Counted from the first letter of the stretch, positions 1 through 6,020 are shown. The stretch is DNA of 9,029 nt from Nitrospirota bacterium (GCA_029858145.1 JAOUFP010000086.1:1-9029); one strand, 5' to 3'. Translations and numbers: made by a program. Notes: generated by a model from the sequence alone, not told the origin.

Positions 1-270
1 GTCATGTGGGGAGAAGAGAGTGAATTCAAGGTTACGGGGACGCTGGCACAATTTGATGTCACTCACCGACTCCCTGAGATTCGTGTCCCAACCTTGGTTA
101 TAGTGAGTACCAGTGACATTCCAACGGTGGCCATGGCCCAAAAGACGGCGCAATTGATACCCGACGCCCGGCTTGAAGTGTTTGAACACTCACGGCATTT
201 CCCGTTTATCGAAGAGCCAGACAAATTCTTGAACGTCATACGTCAGTTCATCCAGGACAAGCCACAATAA
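1..270 (+). CDS. Alpha/beta hydrolase, proline iminopeptidase-like, C-terminal part (5' truncated)
   Basis: The frame is open from base 1 and ends at TAA 268-270, leaving 89 residues of a protein whose start lies outside the window. What remains matches the C-terminal third of alpha/beta hydrolases of the proline iminopeptidase (prolyl aminopeptidase) type. It has the segment SEFKVTGTLAQFD near residues 7-19, a core strand VPTLVIVSTSD whose Asp (visible residue 39) fits the catalytic acid, and EHSRHFPFIEEP (62-73) whose His66 fits the catalytic histidine. The nucleophile serine would lie upstream. Substrate cannot be told from this fragment; esterase or another hydrolase activity is equally possible. 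It is the only plus-strand gene seen, and its stop codon lies 12 bases before an attC-like palindrome, so it may be a captured integron cassette gene. Confidence 0.8.
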   Translation, partial: VMWGEESEFKVTGTLAQFDVTHRLPEIRVPTLVIVSTSDIPTVAMAQKTAQLIPDARLEVFEHSRHFPFIEEPDKFLNVIRQFIQDKPQ

Positions 271-282
271 CGCAGGGGGGCG

Positions 283-342
283 GCCTGACACCGGGTTCCA
301 GCCGACGTTGCTCCGCGTGCGGCTGAACCCGACCGTTAAGGC
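283..342 (+). repeat. attC-like site (integron 59-base element)
   Basis: This is a 60-bp imperfect palindrome just after the hydrolase stop codon. The outer boxes are GCCTGAC (283-289, R''-like) and GTTAAGGC (335-342, R'-like, beginning with the GTT of the cleavage core). The inner arms pair GGGTTC-C-AGCCG (293-304) with CGGCTGAACCC (320-330). One unpaired base at 298/299 and a second at A305 would be extrahelical G and T on the bottom strand, the hallmark that lets integron integrase recognise folded attC. Spacing, length and the GCCGACG...GCGGCT core closely resemble the well-known attC of aadA cassettes. The R'' box has one departure from the consensus and R' is slightly off, so the site may be degenerate. 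No integrase gene or second attC is visible. Confidence 0.7.
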
Positions 343-559
343 TGTCAGTTATTACCGAAAATCCGCAAAAGTTTCAGCTCTCAATACCTATTTGTTCGTC
401 GGTGAATCTCGCAGCGTTTATGAGCAATACGATTTTGCGGGGTAGGAGGTGAAAGACACAAAATCTTCTTCGTATATATGGCAAAATTAAAGATAATTAC
501 TATATACCCACGGGGTGTCCGTGGAACTCTGTGGTCCTTAGACTCCTAAAAATATTCCA
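343..559. other. Intergenic stretch without a recognisable gene
   Basis: About 215 bases lie between the attC-like site and the small minus-strand ORF, and they are AT-richer than the operons. A 6-bp inverted repeat, CCACGG (508-513) and CCGTGG (519-524), is not followed by a T-run and is not called a terminator. An AGGAGG at 444-449 has no convincing start codon at a suitable distance. A 23-codon frame at 478-549 is too short and lacks a placed ribosome binding site. No tRNA-like or toxin-like sequence was seen. Confidence 0.5.
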
Positions 560-718
560 TCATGCATTTTGTTCGCTTTCATCATACATTGCGGTTCTAA
601 TGCACTCATGGATAGCATCTTCAAGGGTGCATTTTTTTGTCTCAAATGATTTATGCCTCTCAATCATTCTCGTCAGTTGATTTACTTCCTCATCAGTGAG
701 AGTGATGGTCATTTGCAT
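560..718 (-). CDS. Small hypothetical protein, ribbon-helix-helix-like (52 aa)
   Basis: ATG at 718-716 is preceded by GGGAGG (725-730 on the plus strand, 6-nt spacing), and the frame ends with TGA at 562-560. The 52-residue product begins MQMTITLTDEE, a short potential beta strand with alternating polar and hydrophobic residues. Two predicted helices follow, about residues 9-23 (EEVNQLTRMIERHK) and 31-44 (TLEDAIHECIRTAM). Beta-alpha-alpha in about 50 residues is the layout of ribbon-helix-helix DNA-binding proteins, which include many antitoxins and small autoregulators. A partner toxin is not seen: the downstream minus strand (559 to about 343) holds no credible ORF. An extended -10 promoter lies at 752-760. 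The strong ribosome binding site argues for a real gene; the DNA-binding role is inferred from pattern only. Confidence 0.6.
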   Translation of the reverse strand: MQMTITLTDEEVNQLTRMIERHKSFETKKCTLEDAIHECIRTAMYDESEQNA

Positions 719-724
719 GTTGGG

Positions 725-730
725 CCTCCC
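725..730 (-). promoter_or_regulatory. Ribosome binding site of the 52-aa small ORF
   Basis: GGGAGG on the minus strand lies 6 nt before ATG 718. It decides the start in favour of the first ATG over the in-frame ATG two codons downstream, and it is the main support that this short frame is translated. Confidence 0.6.
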
Positions 731-751
731 TTAACTGGCAGTATTGCTATA

Positions 752-760
752 AGTATAACA
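752..760 (-). promoter_or_regulatory. Putative extended -10 promoter for the small ORF
   Basis: The minus strand reads TGTTATACT, an extended -10 element (TG-n plus TATACT). It would start transcription near 745, leaving a leader of about 27 nt before ATG 718. No good -35 hexamer is seen at 16-18 bp, which is usual for extended -10 promoters. Confidence 0.35.
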
Positions 761-827
761 AACAAGAGGACCGATGCTCCCATCCTTCTTTAATTCAAGG
801 AGAGACACAGACAATAGAGAAGGAAAG

Positions 828-845
828 CGGACTTTGGAAAGTCCG
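828..845 (-). terminator. Possible terminator downstream of the cytochrome c gene
   Basis: CGGACTTT (828-835) and AAAGTCCG (838-845) form a perfect 8-bp inverted repeat about 33 bases after the cytochrome stop codon. On the minus strand it is followed by a pyrimidine-rich tract (CTTTCCTTCTC) and not by a clean U-run, so an intrinsic terminator is plausible but weak. The two-base spacer means the innermost pairs must open to form the loop. Confidence 0.4.
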
Positions 846-877
846 GCAATAGTCATCGATTATCAGCCGGCCTCAGG

Positions 878-1237
878 TCACTTTTTGTCTTCCTTTTTGG
901 CCAATGATTTTATATAGGCTATCAGGTCTTTCATCTCCTGCGACTGCGGATCCAGGGGGCGGCCCTTGTTCGCCGTCAGAATGCATGTGTTAATCGCGTC
1001 CTCCAGGCTATTCCGTTCACCAGAACAGCTGCTCCATGTGGTTTTTCCAACTGAACAGGCATGTTCCAACCCCTTCCCCCTGGGATGGCATGCATTACAG
1101 CTTACTCCAAAAGATGAGCCGCTTAGCTTCGGATCATTGAATAGGATCTTGCCTCTTTTTAAGTCGCCTTCAGCAAAAGCGCTTGCAGAAAGGACAATTA
1201 CGGCTGTGATCAATAGCAACCTAAAAATAATTTTCAT
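878..1237 (-). CDS. Secreted single-heme cytochrome c
   Basis: The 119-residue protein starts with a typical Sec signal peptide: MKIIFR, a hydrophobic core, then probable cleavage after SASAFA near residue 22. The mature protein carries one c-type heme motif, CNACH (Cys47, Cys50, His51), within SGSSFGVSCNACHPRGKGLE. EMKDLIAYIKSL (101-112) contains Met102, a candidate distal heme ligand, before the C-terminal helix of class I cytochromes. It should act outside the cytoplasmic membrane as a small electron carrier; its partners are unknown. Three additional cysteines (61, 71, 85) are unusual for such a small cytochrome, and at least two could form a disulfide. ATG 1237 is preceded by GGAGAG (1245-1250, 7-nt spacing) and a TTGACA promoter. 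It is monocistronic as far as can be seen. A CcdA homologue at the other end of the window could serve its maturation. Confidence 0.85.
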   Translation of the reverse strand: MKIIFRLLLITAVIVLSASAFAEGDLKRGKILFNDPKLSGSSFGVSCNACHPRGKGLEHACSVGKTTWSSCSGERNSLEDAINTCILTANKGRPLDPQSQEMKDLIAYIKSLAKKEDKK

Positions 1238-1261
1238 GTCATTACTCTCCGGTCACAGAAA

Positions 1262-1290
1262 GTTTTACATAATATGAAAAGCACTGTCAA
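1262..1290 (-). promoter_or_regulatory. Sigma-70-type promoter of the cytochrome c gene
   Basis: On the minus strand a perfect -35 TTGACA (1285-1290) is followed after 17 bases by TAAAAC (1262-1267), a 4-of-6 match to the -10 consensus. Transcription would begin near 1255, leaving a leader of about 18 nt that contains the ribosome binding site. Confidence 0.55.
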
Positions 1291-1309
1291 GACATTTATA
1301 CGCCCTTGG

Positions 1310-1770
1310 CTATCGAGGAAGCCCCTGAGTTTTTTCAAAGGCGGCTTGCCCCGGCGCCTCATTTATCTGTTATGCATACTTCTACCGGCAGTCATCGCAG
1401 TTGCACTTTTTTGAAACGCGTTAAGCAGCAGGGGATAAGCGTAATTGTCTGTGAAGCAGCTCTTGGTTCATTTCTTTTATACCGACGTGCCGCCATTAAG
1501 ATAGGTCAACGCAAAATGATCCGGAGACTCCGGGATGTTGAGTGCTGTTCGCTATTTTTTTATGATAATGCCCTCACAAAGCTGAGGATAAGGATGCGGA
1601 CTGAAATCAGCAGTTGCCCGCACAAAAACCGCAAATCACGCAGACAAATAACAACGACGTGCAAGTAGGGCTGATATTCGTGAAAGAACTAAAAGGAAAA
1701 GCTGTTTATGTCAAACTGGTCGATATTTATTAGACTGAGATTTCTCGTCAATAAAACTTACTGACTTTAG
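1310..1770. other. Long intergenic stretch without a recognisable gene
   Basis: About 460 bases lie between the cytochrome promoter and the metF terminator. The plus strand has a 120-codon open frame (1306-1668, TTG start), but it lacks a ribosome binding site and its product has no recognisable motif. A small palindrome, TCCGGAGACTCCGGGA (about 1519-1534), is present without a T-run at its edge. No tRNA, insertion-sequence end or repeat array was seen. It may be a decayed gene remnant or a spacer between replicon segments. Confidence 0.45.
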
Positions 1771-1778
1771 GACGAAAG

Positions 1779-1808
1779 ACAAAGGGCAGGATTGCTCCTG
1801 CCCTTTGT
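1779..1808 (-). terminator. Strong hairpin terminator of the metV-metF operon
   Basis: ACAAAGGGCAGGA (1779-1791) and TCCTGCCCTTTGT (1796-1808) form a perfect 13-bp stem with a 4-base loop, 25 bases after the metF stop. On the minus strand the stem ends in CCCTTTGTCTTTCG, giving a T-rich tail. On the plus strand the flank has no T-run, so it serves the minus-strand operon. Confidence 0.75.
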
Positions 1809-1833
1809 GATAAGTATAGAAAAAACTGTCCGC

Positions 1834-2814
1834 CTATTCAACCGGAAACGTCGGCCTCGGATACAACCCCGCAGCCTTCACAATACCCTCAATCGCAGTC
1901 TCCCACTCGATCGCCTGGATATGGACACCCTTGACGCCGGGGGTCTCAAGGACCTGGTGGATAAGCTCGACCGTGATCTTGAGCCCTTCCTGCTCCTGCA
2001 GTTCCTTTGCCTTCTTCTTGTCCTCTCCGGCAGCCGCTTTCGCCTTGGCCATCCGGTCGATGAGCGCCTTCGGGACTGACACGCCGGCAACGGATGAGTC
2101 CATATACTTGAGCATCATGGCGCTCTTCGGGACGATGATGCCGCCGAGGATAGCGGTCCGCTCATGGAGACCCATGTTTCGGATCTTCTCCATCTGGGAG
2201 CGGAAGAGTTCGATATCATAGATGCCCTGTGTCTGGATGAAATCAGCGCCTGAGTTCACCTTCTTCATGAGATTCATCGGCCTGAAATCAAGCGGGTCGC
2301 CCATGGGGGTCCATGACGCGCCGATGAAATACTTCGGTGCCACTTCCAGCTTGTCGCCGCCTTCCTGCAGGCCCTCGTCCCGCATCTTCTTGAGGATGCC
2401 GACGAGCTGGCAGGTATCCACGTCATAGACGTTCTTTGCGCCGGGATGGCCCTTGAGCCTGCCGGCAGCGCTGAACTTCTGGTGGTCACCCGCGAGGCAG
2501 AGGCAGTTTTTGAGCCCCAGCGCAGCAGCGCCGAGGAGGTCCGCCTGCATGGCGATCCGGTTCCGGTCGCGGCAGGTCATCTGCATAACCGGTTCGAGCC
2601 CTTCCCTGAGCGCCAGCACCGCCGCGGCGATACTGGAGATGCGGACCACCGCTGTCTGGCAGTCGGTGATGTTCGCGGCATCGCAGAACCCCTTCAGGAT
2701 CTGCGCCTTTTTTATGACTTCGTGGGGGTCAGCGCTCATCGGCGGACCAAGTTCCGCCGTTACCGCCGGTTGACCACTCAGGATGACTTTTTCAAGATTG
2801 CTTCCGCATTTCAT
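1834..2814 (-). CDS. metF: Methylenetetrahydrofolate reductase, MetF subunit
   Basis: The 326-residue flavoprotein catalyses reduction of 5,10-methylene-THF to 5-methyl-THF, or the reverse, in the methyl branch of the Wood-Ljungdahl pathway; methionine synthesis is a possible second use. Family marks are clear: VTAELGPP (18-25) with Glu21 in the position of the catalytic Glu; AANITDCQTAVVRISS (46-61); the FAD-site segment MTCRDRNRIAMQADLLGA (79-96); LAGDH (107-111); GADFIQTQ (189-196) in the folate-binding region; and GVKGVHIQAIEW near 283-294. The whole length is a single TIM-barrel domain. The start at 2814 has GGAGG 9 nt upstream, 17 bp after the metV stop. It is the last gene of the operon before a strong terminator. 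Coupling to MetV and to an iron-sulfur flavoprotein, not the stand-alone NADH type of E. coli, suggests that electrons reach its flavin through the partner subunits. Confidence 0.93.
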   Translation of the reverse strand: MKCGSNLEKVILSGQPAVTAELGPPMSADPHEVIKKAQILKGFCDAANITDCQTAVVRISSIAAAVLALREGLEPVMQMTCRDRNRIAMQADLLGAAALGLKNCLCLAGDHQKFSAAGRLKGHPGAKNVYDVDTCQLVGILKKMRDEGLQEGGDKLEVAPKYFIGASWTPMGDPLDFRPMNLMKKVNSGADFIQTQGIYDIELFRSQMEKIRNMGLHERTAILGGIIVPKSAMMLKYMDSSVAGVSVPKALIDRMAKAKAAAGEDKKKAKELQEQEGLKITVELIHQVLETPGVKGVHIQAIEWETAIEGIVKAAGLYPRPTFPVE

Positions 2815-2831
2815 ATCGTGTAACCTCCCCC

Positions 2832-3527
2832 TTAACCTTTCTTCTCTTCTTGCTGTTCAATTTCCCGGAGATGCTCGATGACGATCCTCCTAGGACCGCC
2901 GTGAGTGCTGGGCGACCAGTTCCGGGGCGGCAGGACCTCAGCGAGTTTTTCGAGCGTGCCGAGCTGCTTCATGCGTTCCACGATAAGGAACCACGCGCAG
3001 TCTACCTCATCGCTCACCTCGCACTTGCCGTTCTTCGTTCCCCCGCAGGGTCCGTTCATAAGCGACTTTGAGCAGCGCACGATCGGGCAGATGCCTCCGG
3101 TCAGATGAAGGATGCAGTTGCCGCACCCTCCGCAGAGTTCAGTGAAGTCTCCCGGCTGCTGCACAGCGCCGTAAAACGAGGTGTTGATGCCCGGATAGAC
3201 CGGTATCGTGCCGGTCCGGTCGGCAAGGAAGTTGACTCCCACGCCGCAGGCGGTAGAGAGAATAAGATCATACGTCTTCACCTCGTCCATGACCGGCTCA
3301 AAATATTCAGGCTCGCAGTGGCGCATGACAGAAAGGTAATTCACTTCCATGTCTTTCCCTTCCTGAGATGCACGCATCCGGAGAAGCGTGGCGATGGTCT
3401 CGGCCTCCTTTTCACCGCCGGCATGGCAGATCGCCACGCAGGTGTTGCAGCCGAACACGAGGACCCTCTTTGAGTCCCTGACCATGCTCCAGATTTCATC
3501 AATCGGCTTCTGTGTTCCTACAATCAT
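2832..3527 (-). CDS. metV: Methylenetetrahydrofolate reductase, MetV iron-sulfur subunit
   Basis: The 231-residue cysteine-rich protein matches MetV (MTHFR_C family), the partner that carries electrons between an external module and the flavin of MetF in acetogens such as Moorella and Acetobacterium. Visible cysteines are CNTC plus Cys34 (27, 30, 34), Cys71, Cys94 (STACGVGVNF), LCGGCGNC (132, 135, 138), Cys147, Cys152, NGPCGG (161), Cys169 and Cys177. These are enough to bind more than one [4Fe-4S] cluster or a metal site. The last block, GGICPIVRCSKSLMNGPCGG, is very typical of the family. The start at 3527 has AGGAG 9 nt upstream. It lies 36 bp after the upstream oxidoreductase gene and 17 bp before metF, so the three are almost certainly co-transcribed and probably co-assembled. 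It is cytoplasmic: no signal peptide or membrane segment is seen. Confidence 0.9.
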   Translation of the reverse strand: MIVGTQKPIDEIWSMVRDSKRVLVFGCNTCVAICHAGGEKEAETIATLLRMRASQEGKDMEVNYLSVMRHCEPEYFEPVMDEVKTYDLILSTACGVGVNFLADRTGTIPVYPGINTSFYGAVQQPGDFTELCGGCGNCILHLTGGICPIVRCSKSLMNGPCGGTKNGKCEVSDEVDCAWFLIVERMKQLGTLEKLAEVLPPRNWSPSTHGGPRRIVIEHLREIEQQEEKKG

Positions 3528-3563
3528 AGTTCATCACTCCTTTATATCAGTTTCTGAATACCT

Positions 3564-5666
3564 TTATGATTTGGCTGTTCTTAATCCCGCCTCTTTGATC
3601 CGCCCGGCAAATTCAGCACAGACAGCCGCATAGGAATTCCTGTCATGAGCGTCTGCAGTAAGTATTTCAATGCGGCCTGCCTCGATTCCGAGCATACCGA
3701 TGAGCTGCTTTGCCTGGGAGACGCGCGCTGTTACCCTGTTTTTGATGCCCTTATATTTGCAGGAATTGTCAGAGCAGCGCACCACAGCCACACCATCAGC
3801 ACCGCACTCCATGGCCTTCAGAAGATCGATAACATCGATACGGCTGGTGCAGTGTACCGGGACCTTGCGCACATTCTCCTGCAGTTCGAACCCTTGCACA
3901 CCCACATGGTGCGTACAGAGGAACGCGACAATCACCGGTTCCTGCCGCATTGGATCAACGCCGCCCACAACCGACTGCATCGTGTCGCGGAGCTCCCTGA
4001 CATCGTAACTCACCATGCTGATCGCCTCTCCCGGGCATTCAGGGGCGCAGAGGCCGCATGCCTGGCAGAACTCAGGCCGGATCTCGGACCATGCCGTCAC
4101 TACCGGAGCGCCATAAGGACAGATCCTCTGGCAGGTGAGACAGGCCATGCACTTCTTTGTATCCACCACAGCCCCGCCGCCGCATCCCCGGCATCGCCCT
4201 GCCTCCTTCAGCGCCGCTTCCTCATCATAGCTGAATTCGAATGCGGTAAACGCTGTGCAGCGGGTCTCTGGCGGGAGGTGATGGATCTTTATCCGCGGCT
4301 CCCGGTTGATCTTCTCCGCGACATCAGCAGGCAGCGCCGCGATCTTTTCTTTTTCGTAAGTAGGGAGGGCCCCTTCAATCTTCTCTCCCTGGAGATAAAG
4401 ATGGATCGCCATGGCCGACCGGTGTCCGCTCGCCGCGGCATTGATCGCTGATCCGGGACCGGTCACGACCTCGCCTGAGACAAAAACGCCGTTGACGCTG
4501 CTCATATGCGTCTTGGGGTCCCAGACAACGCGGCCGCGCTCATCAACCTTGATCTGGCTGTCTTTGAGAAATGATATATTCGCCATCTGTCCGATTGTGA
4601 TGATAATGGTATCGGCCCCGATGAGCTTCGTCTGGCTATTGTCAAACGTCGGGTTGAAACGTCCTTCCGGATCAAAGACCGAGGTGACCTTCACCACTTC
4701 GAGCCCCTTGACCTTGTCGCCTTCGCGCTTCACCGCCTTCGGCCCCCAACGGTGAGAGATCGTGATGCCCTCTTCAAGGGCCTCGTCCACCTCCCACTTC
4801 CAGGCGGGCATCTCCTCGGCGCTCTCAAGACAGACCATCTCGACATCTTTGACACCGAACCTTCTGGCCGAACGGGCAACGTCCATCGCCACGTTGCCTC
4901 CGCCGATGACGAGCACCTTGTCCCCCAGATCCGGTCTCCTGTTAAAGGCAACATCCTCAAGAAACGGAATCGCGAGCAGAACGCCGGGTCCCTCAACACC
5001 GGGGATGTTCAGCGAACGGCTCTGGGAAAGACCGACCGCGATCAGCACCGCGTCGTGCCCTTTAAGGATGTCACTCATAGTGATGTCCCTGCCGATCTCG
5101 CAATTCGTCTTCACCTCAACTCCTTTGGCGACCACATCATCGATGTCTTCCTGGAGGGTTTCTCTCGGCAGACGATAGGGCGGGATCGCGGTAGCAAGCA
5201 TGCCGCCGAGGACAGGGTGGCGTTCGTAGATCGTGACCTGATAGCCGAGGTCCGCGAGATCGTTCGCAGCGGTAAGCCCTGAAGGGCCTGAACCGATGAT
5301 GCCGATGCTCTTGTTCCTCGTTTTTTGTACGAGCTTGCGCTTGCTCCTGCGGTAGTCCGCGGAACTCTCAAGTGCAAACCGCTTCAGGTGCCTCACCGAG
5401 AGGGGTTCATCCACCGTGCAGCGCCTGCAGGCCTGCTCGCAGGGATGGTGGCAGATCATGGAGCATACTGAAGCGATCGGATTGACCGACCGGATGACTT
5501 CAAAGGCCTCGCTATAGCGCCCCTGTGCGATAAGCCCCACGTAAGCCTGCACATCCGTGTTGACCGGGCATGCGGCGCGGCATGGCGAGTAGGGTCTCGT
5601 TTCCTTCAGCGCTGCCACGCGCTCAAGATAGGATTCTCTTTTCTCTTTTACTGATTCCCCTGACAT
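3564..5666 (-). CDS. Fused GltD/NfnB-like flavin oxidoreductase + 2x[4Fe-4S] ferredoxin + MvhD/FlpD-like domain
   Basis: This 700-residue protein has several modules. Residues 20-100 form a GltD-type iron-sulfur domain (Cys29, 33, 68, 72, 76, 80, 83). Residues 118-425 form a two-dinucleotide-fold oxidoreductase with FAD motif IGIIGSGPSG (121-130), NAD(P)H motif VIGGGNVAMD (253-262) and the second FAD contact GVFVSGEVVTGPGSAINA (393-410). Residues 490-550 carry CRGCG and two ferredoxin motifs (Cys506/509/512/516 and 534/537/540/544). Residues 576-695 resemble the MvhD/FlpD subunit of Hdr-linked hydrogenases (Cys584, 606, 631, 636; GADGVAVVRCSDNSCKY). It probably oxidises NAD(P)H or exchanges electrons with ferredoxin and passes them to MetV-MetF, with which it forms an operon. 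The segment MVCLESAEEMPA (277-288) lacks the Arg pair common in NADPH-binding relatives, hinting at NADH. The start at 5666 has GAGGAG 6 nt upstream. It is cytoplasmic. The electron donor and any bifurcation are inference. Confidence 0.88.
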   Translation of the reverse strand: MSGESVKEKRESYLERVAALKETRPYSPCRAACPVNTDVQAYVGLIAQGRYSEAFEVIRSVNPIASVCSMICHHPCEQACRRCTVDEPLSVRHLKRFALESSADYRRSKRKLVQKTRNKSIGIIGSGPSGLTAANDLADLGYQVTIYERHPVLGGMLATAIPPYRLPRETLQEDIDDVVAKGVEVKTNCEIGRDITMSDILKGHDAVLIAVGLSQSRSLNIPGVEGPGVLLAIPFLEDVAFNRRPDLGDKVLVIGGGNVAMDVARSARRFGVKDVEMVCLESAEEMPAWKWEVDEALEEGITISHRWGPKAVKREGDKVKGLEVVKVTSVFDPEGRFNPTFDNSQTKLIGADTIIITIGQMANISFLKDSQIKVDERGRVVWDPKTHMSSVNGVFVSGEVVTGPGSAINAAASGHRSAMAIHLYLQGEKIEGALPTYEKEKIAALPADVAEKINREPRIKIHHLPPETRCTAFTAFEFSYDEEAALKEAGRCRGCGGGAVVDTKKCMACLTCQRICPYGAPVVTAWSEIRPEFCQACGLCAPECPGEAISMVSYDVRELRDTMQSVVGGVDPMRQEPVIVAFLCTHHVGVQGFELQENVRKVPVHCTSRIDVIDLLKAMECGADGVAVVRCSDNSCKYKGIKNRVTARVSQAKQLIGMLGIEAGRIEILTADAHDRNSYAAVCAEFAGRIKEAGLRTAKS

Positions 5667-5694
5667 TGATCGCTCCTCATCTGTTTAATATCTC

Positions 5695-5712
5695 ATCGCT
5701 TATGCGATTATA
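5695..5712 (-). promoter_or_regulatory. Putative promoter and overlapping palindromic operator of the metV-metF operon
   Basis: A perfect -10 TATAAT on the minus strand (5707-5712) sits 41 bases before the ATG at 5666. The -35 at 16-18 bp is weak, so an activator may be needed. The palindrome ATCGCATAAGCGAT (5695-5708, 5-bp arms around 4 bases) overlaps the end of the -10 and the expected start point near 5700, a typical place for a repressor site. The binding factor is unknown. Confidence 0.4.
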
Positions 5713-6020
5713 TACTCATATTTTTCCTGCAGATTTGTTTGCCCCGTGAAAATAAGGTCTATAAATGTAACACATGCAGACCCGAGAGTTCCAATAAATT
5801 TGACCTTAAAAACAACACCCGGGTCAGTCCGAAAATGCTTTTACCAAGGGGACGCTCCTGACGAACAAGGAAGATTATTTTATGAAACAGCTCGCTTTCA
5901 CACCCGTTTCAAAAGCCCGGGGATTCAGCGGGCACTCCCGAAATTTCTTCATAATTTCTATCCCGGAAGGATACGTTTCAGTCTCTTTTATTCATCAGGA
6001 AAGAAATAAAGAAAGAAAGA
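5713..6020. other. Intergenic stretch between the metVF operon and ccdA
   Basis: About 310 bases separate two operons that read in the same direction. Apart from the promoter region near 5710 and a purine-rich repeat of the GAAA type at about 5998-6022, nothing is recognised. An 87-codon plus-strand frame at 5746-6009 starts with GTG and has no ribosome binding site or motif; it is judged not to be a gene. Confidence 0.5.

Noticed and set aside
508..524. Inverted repeat CCACGG/CCGTGG as a terminator
   Set aside because: The 6-bp stem is not followed by a T-run on either strand, and no gene ends next to it in a fitting orientation.
478..549. 23-codon frame starting MAKLKIITIYPRGVRG
   Set aside because: Too short to judge; the nearest AGGAGG is 28 nt upstream, and no homologous family could be named.
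600..1010. Similarity between LEDAIHECIRTA of the small ORF and LEDAINTCILTA of the cytochrome, as a sign of duplication
   Set aside because: Only 12 residues match. Each segment fits a pattern common in its own family (RHH helix; cytochrome helix), and nothing else aligns, so chance is the simpler explanation.
1306..1668. 120-codon plus-strand open frame
   Set aside because: TTG start without a ribosome binding site, no recognisable motif, unlikely composition (many Arg, Cys and Ser), and it sits over the upstream side of the cytochrome promoter.
5746..6009. 87-codon plus-strand open frame between the metVF operon and ccdA
   Set aside because: GTG start with no ribosome binding site and no family resemblance. 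It lies in the gap upstream of the metVF operon, on the opposite strand.
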